Assembly: GCA_050789445.1 (NCBI GenBank)
Contig: JAILXR010000001.1
Span: 1,550,001 to 1,614,000, forward strand
DNA length: 64,000 bases
Reading direction: 5' to 3'
From: JAWSVE01 sp050789445
GTDB lineage: Bacteria > Pseudomonadota > Gammaproteobacteria > Pseudomonadales > Cellvibrionaceae
A model generated the notes under the pieces. It was not told the origin of the DNA and did not search any database. It saw only the letters and a program-made list of their open reading frames with translations. Of this stretch, positions 62,459-64,000 are shown piece after piece. Position 1 is the stretch's first letter. Every line of letters begins with the position of its first letter. The translations under genes were made by a program, and so were the position numbers.

Positions 62459-63721
62459 CTATTCAATACGTAAGCGCGCACTGGGCTTCGCAAAAACAAA
62501 CTGGCTGGTTCCAATAACTCGCTCTTGAAAACCGGCCTCGCAATAACACATATAGAATTCCCACATGCGAACAAAGCGATTATCGAATCCTTGTGACATG
62601 ACGGCATTAATATTTTCAAAAAAACGTTTTCGCCATTCTTTTAATGTTTTTGCATAATGCATCGTAATATCTTCAAGCCCGACGATTTGCATATTGGTAT
62701 CATCAGCAATATGTTTTGCAATAACGGAATTAGATGGTAGGCAACCGCCAGGGAATATATATTTCTGAATAAAATCGATAGAGTTTTTAGCTTGATGATA
62801 ACGCTGATCAGGGATAGTAATAGCTTGAATCAGCATCAAACCATCATCCTTTAACAACCGACTGCATTTTGAGAAATAACTTTCGTAAAACTTGTGCCCT
62901 ACAGCCTCAATCATTTCTATAGACACTATTTTATCGTAGGCACCTTTCAAATCTCGATAATCTTCCAGTAACAGATCAACCTTATCGGACAAGCCTTCGC
63001 TTTCAACCCACTGTTTTGCATGAGCATACTGCTCTTTAGAAATAGTTGTGGTTGTCACTTTACAGCCATAATGTTTAGCCGCATAAATTGCCATGCCACC
63101 CCACCCCGTTCCTATTTCAAGAAGATGATCGGAAGATTTTAGTTTGAGCTTTTGACAAATACGCTCAAGTTTATATTCTGCTGCAACTTCAAGTGGGGAA
63201 TCATTTGTAGGATAGATCGCTGCCGAATACATCATGCTTTTATCAAGAATCAATTTAAAGAAATCATTCCCTAAGTCGTAATGCGCACTGATATTTTTTT
63301 GCGAACCCTGCTTAGTATTGAGATTAGATAAATGCAGCAAAAAGTGAGAGATTTTATTCAACAATGACGTATTGTTATCTAGATACTCTACCACCTGCAT
63401 ATTTAACACTAAAACGCGTATCACTTTTAGCAAGTCAGGGGTGGTCCAATGACCCAACATATAACTTTCGCCTGCGCCGATAGTGCCGCTAAACAAGACA
63501 TCGCGATATACTGATGGCGCATGAACAGAAAGATTAGCGACAAGATCCGTTTCATTCGCTGGCTGGCCATACGAATAAACGTGGCCATTCTCCTCTACCA
63601 CTAATCGACCAAACTTCAGAAAACTAAGGGCCTTCACAACGCCTTTTTTTGCCATAGCATCAAACAATGGCTTTTGTTTTCTAACGTTTAATTGTAAATC
63701 ATCAATTCCTGTGTATGGCAT
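62459..63721 (-). CDS. cfa: Cyclopropane-fatty-acyl-phospholipid synthase-family methyltransferase
   Basis: A SAM-dependent enzyme that methylates unsaturated acyl chains of membrane phospholipids, or a relative acting on such lipids. At 420 aa it is longer than E. coli Cfa (382). The SAM site LLEIGTGWGGMA lies at about 201-210, the ISAHYDLGNDFFKLIL motif at about 143-159, and the conserved IQKYIFPGGCLPS and C-terminal YMCYCEAGFQ, typical of the family, follow. The DUF1365 and DUF2878 neighbours point to the cluster version of the enzyme, whose product is not always cyclopropane. Confidence 0.93.
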   Translation of the reverse strand: MPYTGIDDLQLNVRKQKPLFDAMAKKGVVKALSFLKFGRLVVEENGHVYSYGQPANETDLVANLSVHAPSVYRDVLFSGTIGAGESYMLGHWTTPDLLKVIRVLVLNMQVVEYLDNNTSLLNKISHFLLHLSNLNTKQGSQKNISAHYDLGNDFFKLILDKSMMYSAAIYPTNDSPLEVAAEYKLERICQKLKLKSSDHLLEIGTGWGGMAIYAAKHYGCKVTTTTISKEQYAHAKQWVESEGLSDKVDLLLEDYRDLKGAYDKIVSIEMIEAVGHKFYESYFSKCSRLLKDDGLMLIQAITIPDQRYHQAKNSIDFIQKYIFPGGCLPSNSVIAKHIADDTNMQIVGLEDITMHYAKTLKEWRKRFFENINAVMSQGFDNRFVRMWEFYMCYCEAGFQERVIGTSQFVFAKPSARLRIE

Positions 63722-63818
63722 ATCAACTGGTTCCTGACTTGTAATTAATCTTTAATTATTTTCTACTCAGTGATTATCTAAATAAATATTTATCTAACCC
63801 TTTCATCGATGCCTGCAA

Positions 63819-64000
63819 TCAAGCTTTGGGATGAGGAACAAACCGTATTCCTTTCAAATAAATCCTTAATGCTTGCCAATAAATTGCTCCGCACACTTTT
63901 AAGGTCATCCAAGGATAGAAAATCATAAGCTTATGCAATGAAACAGAAGAAATTTCTTCACGCTCCAGCAGTAAGTTAGCTTCAAAGTGGCGCTTACCTT
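63819..64000 (-). CDS. DUF1365 protein, C-terminal part only
   Basis: The stop codon is at 63819-63821 and 60 codons are visible up to the window end. The readable C-terminus (HKLMIFYPWMTLKVCGAIYW then GIRFVPHPKA) closely fits the DUF1365 family, which is encoded beside Cfa-type methyltransferases in many proteobacteria and has no proven activity. It is upstream of cfa in the same transcription direction, 97 bases away, so it probably belongs to one operon with the cfa, DUF2878 and unknown genes. Confidence 0.88.
   Translation of the reverse strand, partial: GKRHFEANLLLEREEISSVSLHKLMIFYPWMTLKVCGAIYWQALRIYLKGIRFVPHPKA

Overview
The window is chromosomal DNA of an AT-rich, Gram-negative gammaproteobacterium. 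It makes lipid A (lpxC), a meso-diaminopimelate cell wall (DNPR motif in MurE), has an outer membrane with TonB receptors, and is probably motile by a polar flagellum (motY, a chemoreceptor). Two gene orders match Pseudomonas and its relatives: mraZ-to-lpxC followed by an M23 peptidase gene, secA and mutT, with rnpB upstream of mraZ; and argG-motY-pyrC-rnt. I infer a marine or aquatic Pseudomonadales/Cellvibrionales-like bacterium, without naming a genus.

Positions 1-24.3 kb are almost all on the minus strand. Read in the direction of transcription: rnpB (RNase P RNA), then the full division and cell-wall cluster mraZ-rsmH-ftsL-ftsI-murE-murF-mraY-murD-ftsW-murG-murC-ddlB-ftsQ-ftsA-ftsZ, then lpxC, an M23 (LytM) peptidase, secA and the start of mutT. 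Many neighbours overlap by 1-8 bases, as expected for translational coupling. A sigma70-like promoter with five 10-bp-phased GTRGN repeats, the expected MraZ operator, precedes mraZ.

Positions 24.4-46.2 kb are an accessory mosaic on both strands: an epoxide-hydrolase-like enzyme, an exported coiled-coil protein with a duplicated unknown domain, a chemoreceptor with a C-terminal sensor-like region, an exported SurE-type phosphatase, an ABM-fold protein, two TonB receptors, a cyclic-nucleotide-binding protein lacking a DNA-binding domain, a Yip1-type membrane protein, heme A synthase, a cytochrome c' / cytochrome b561 pair, two MFS transporters, a beta-lactamase-fold hydrolase and a TetR regulator.

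Positions 46.4-56.1 kb hold a complete cbb3 oxidase locus on the minus strand: ccoN-O-Q-P (with a 52-aa ccoQ), a terminator, then ccoG-H-I-S and a TauE/SafE-like protein. A perfect FNR/ANR box with a well-placed -10 lies about 490 bp upstream of ccoN. The predicted transcript would carry a leader containing a small cysteine-containing ORF.

Positions 56.3-64 kb hold argG, motY, pyrC and rnt, then a lipid-modification group read leftwards: DUF1365 (cut by the window end), a Cfa-type methyltransferase, a DUF2878 membrane protein and an exported protein of unknown family. No insertion sequence, prophage, CRISPR array, tRNA or rRNA gene was seen. Nothing here is clearly a wholly new system. The best leads are the duplicated-domain exported protein, the FNR-driven leader ORF, the exported SurE homologue, the unknown protein linked to the cfa group, and the SSQ (not SSN) active-site motif in FtsI.
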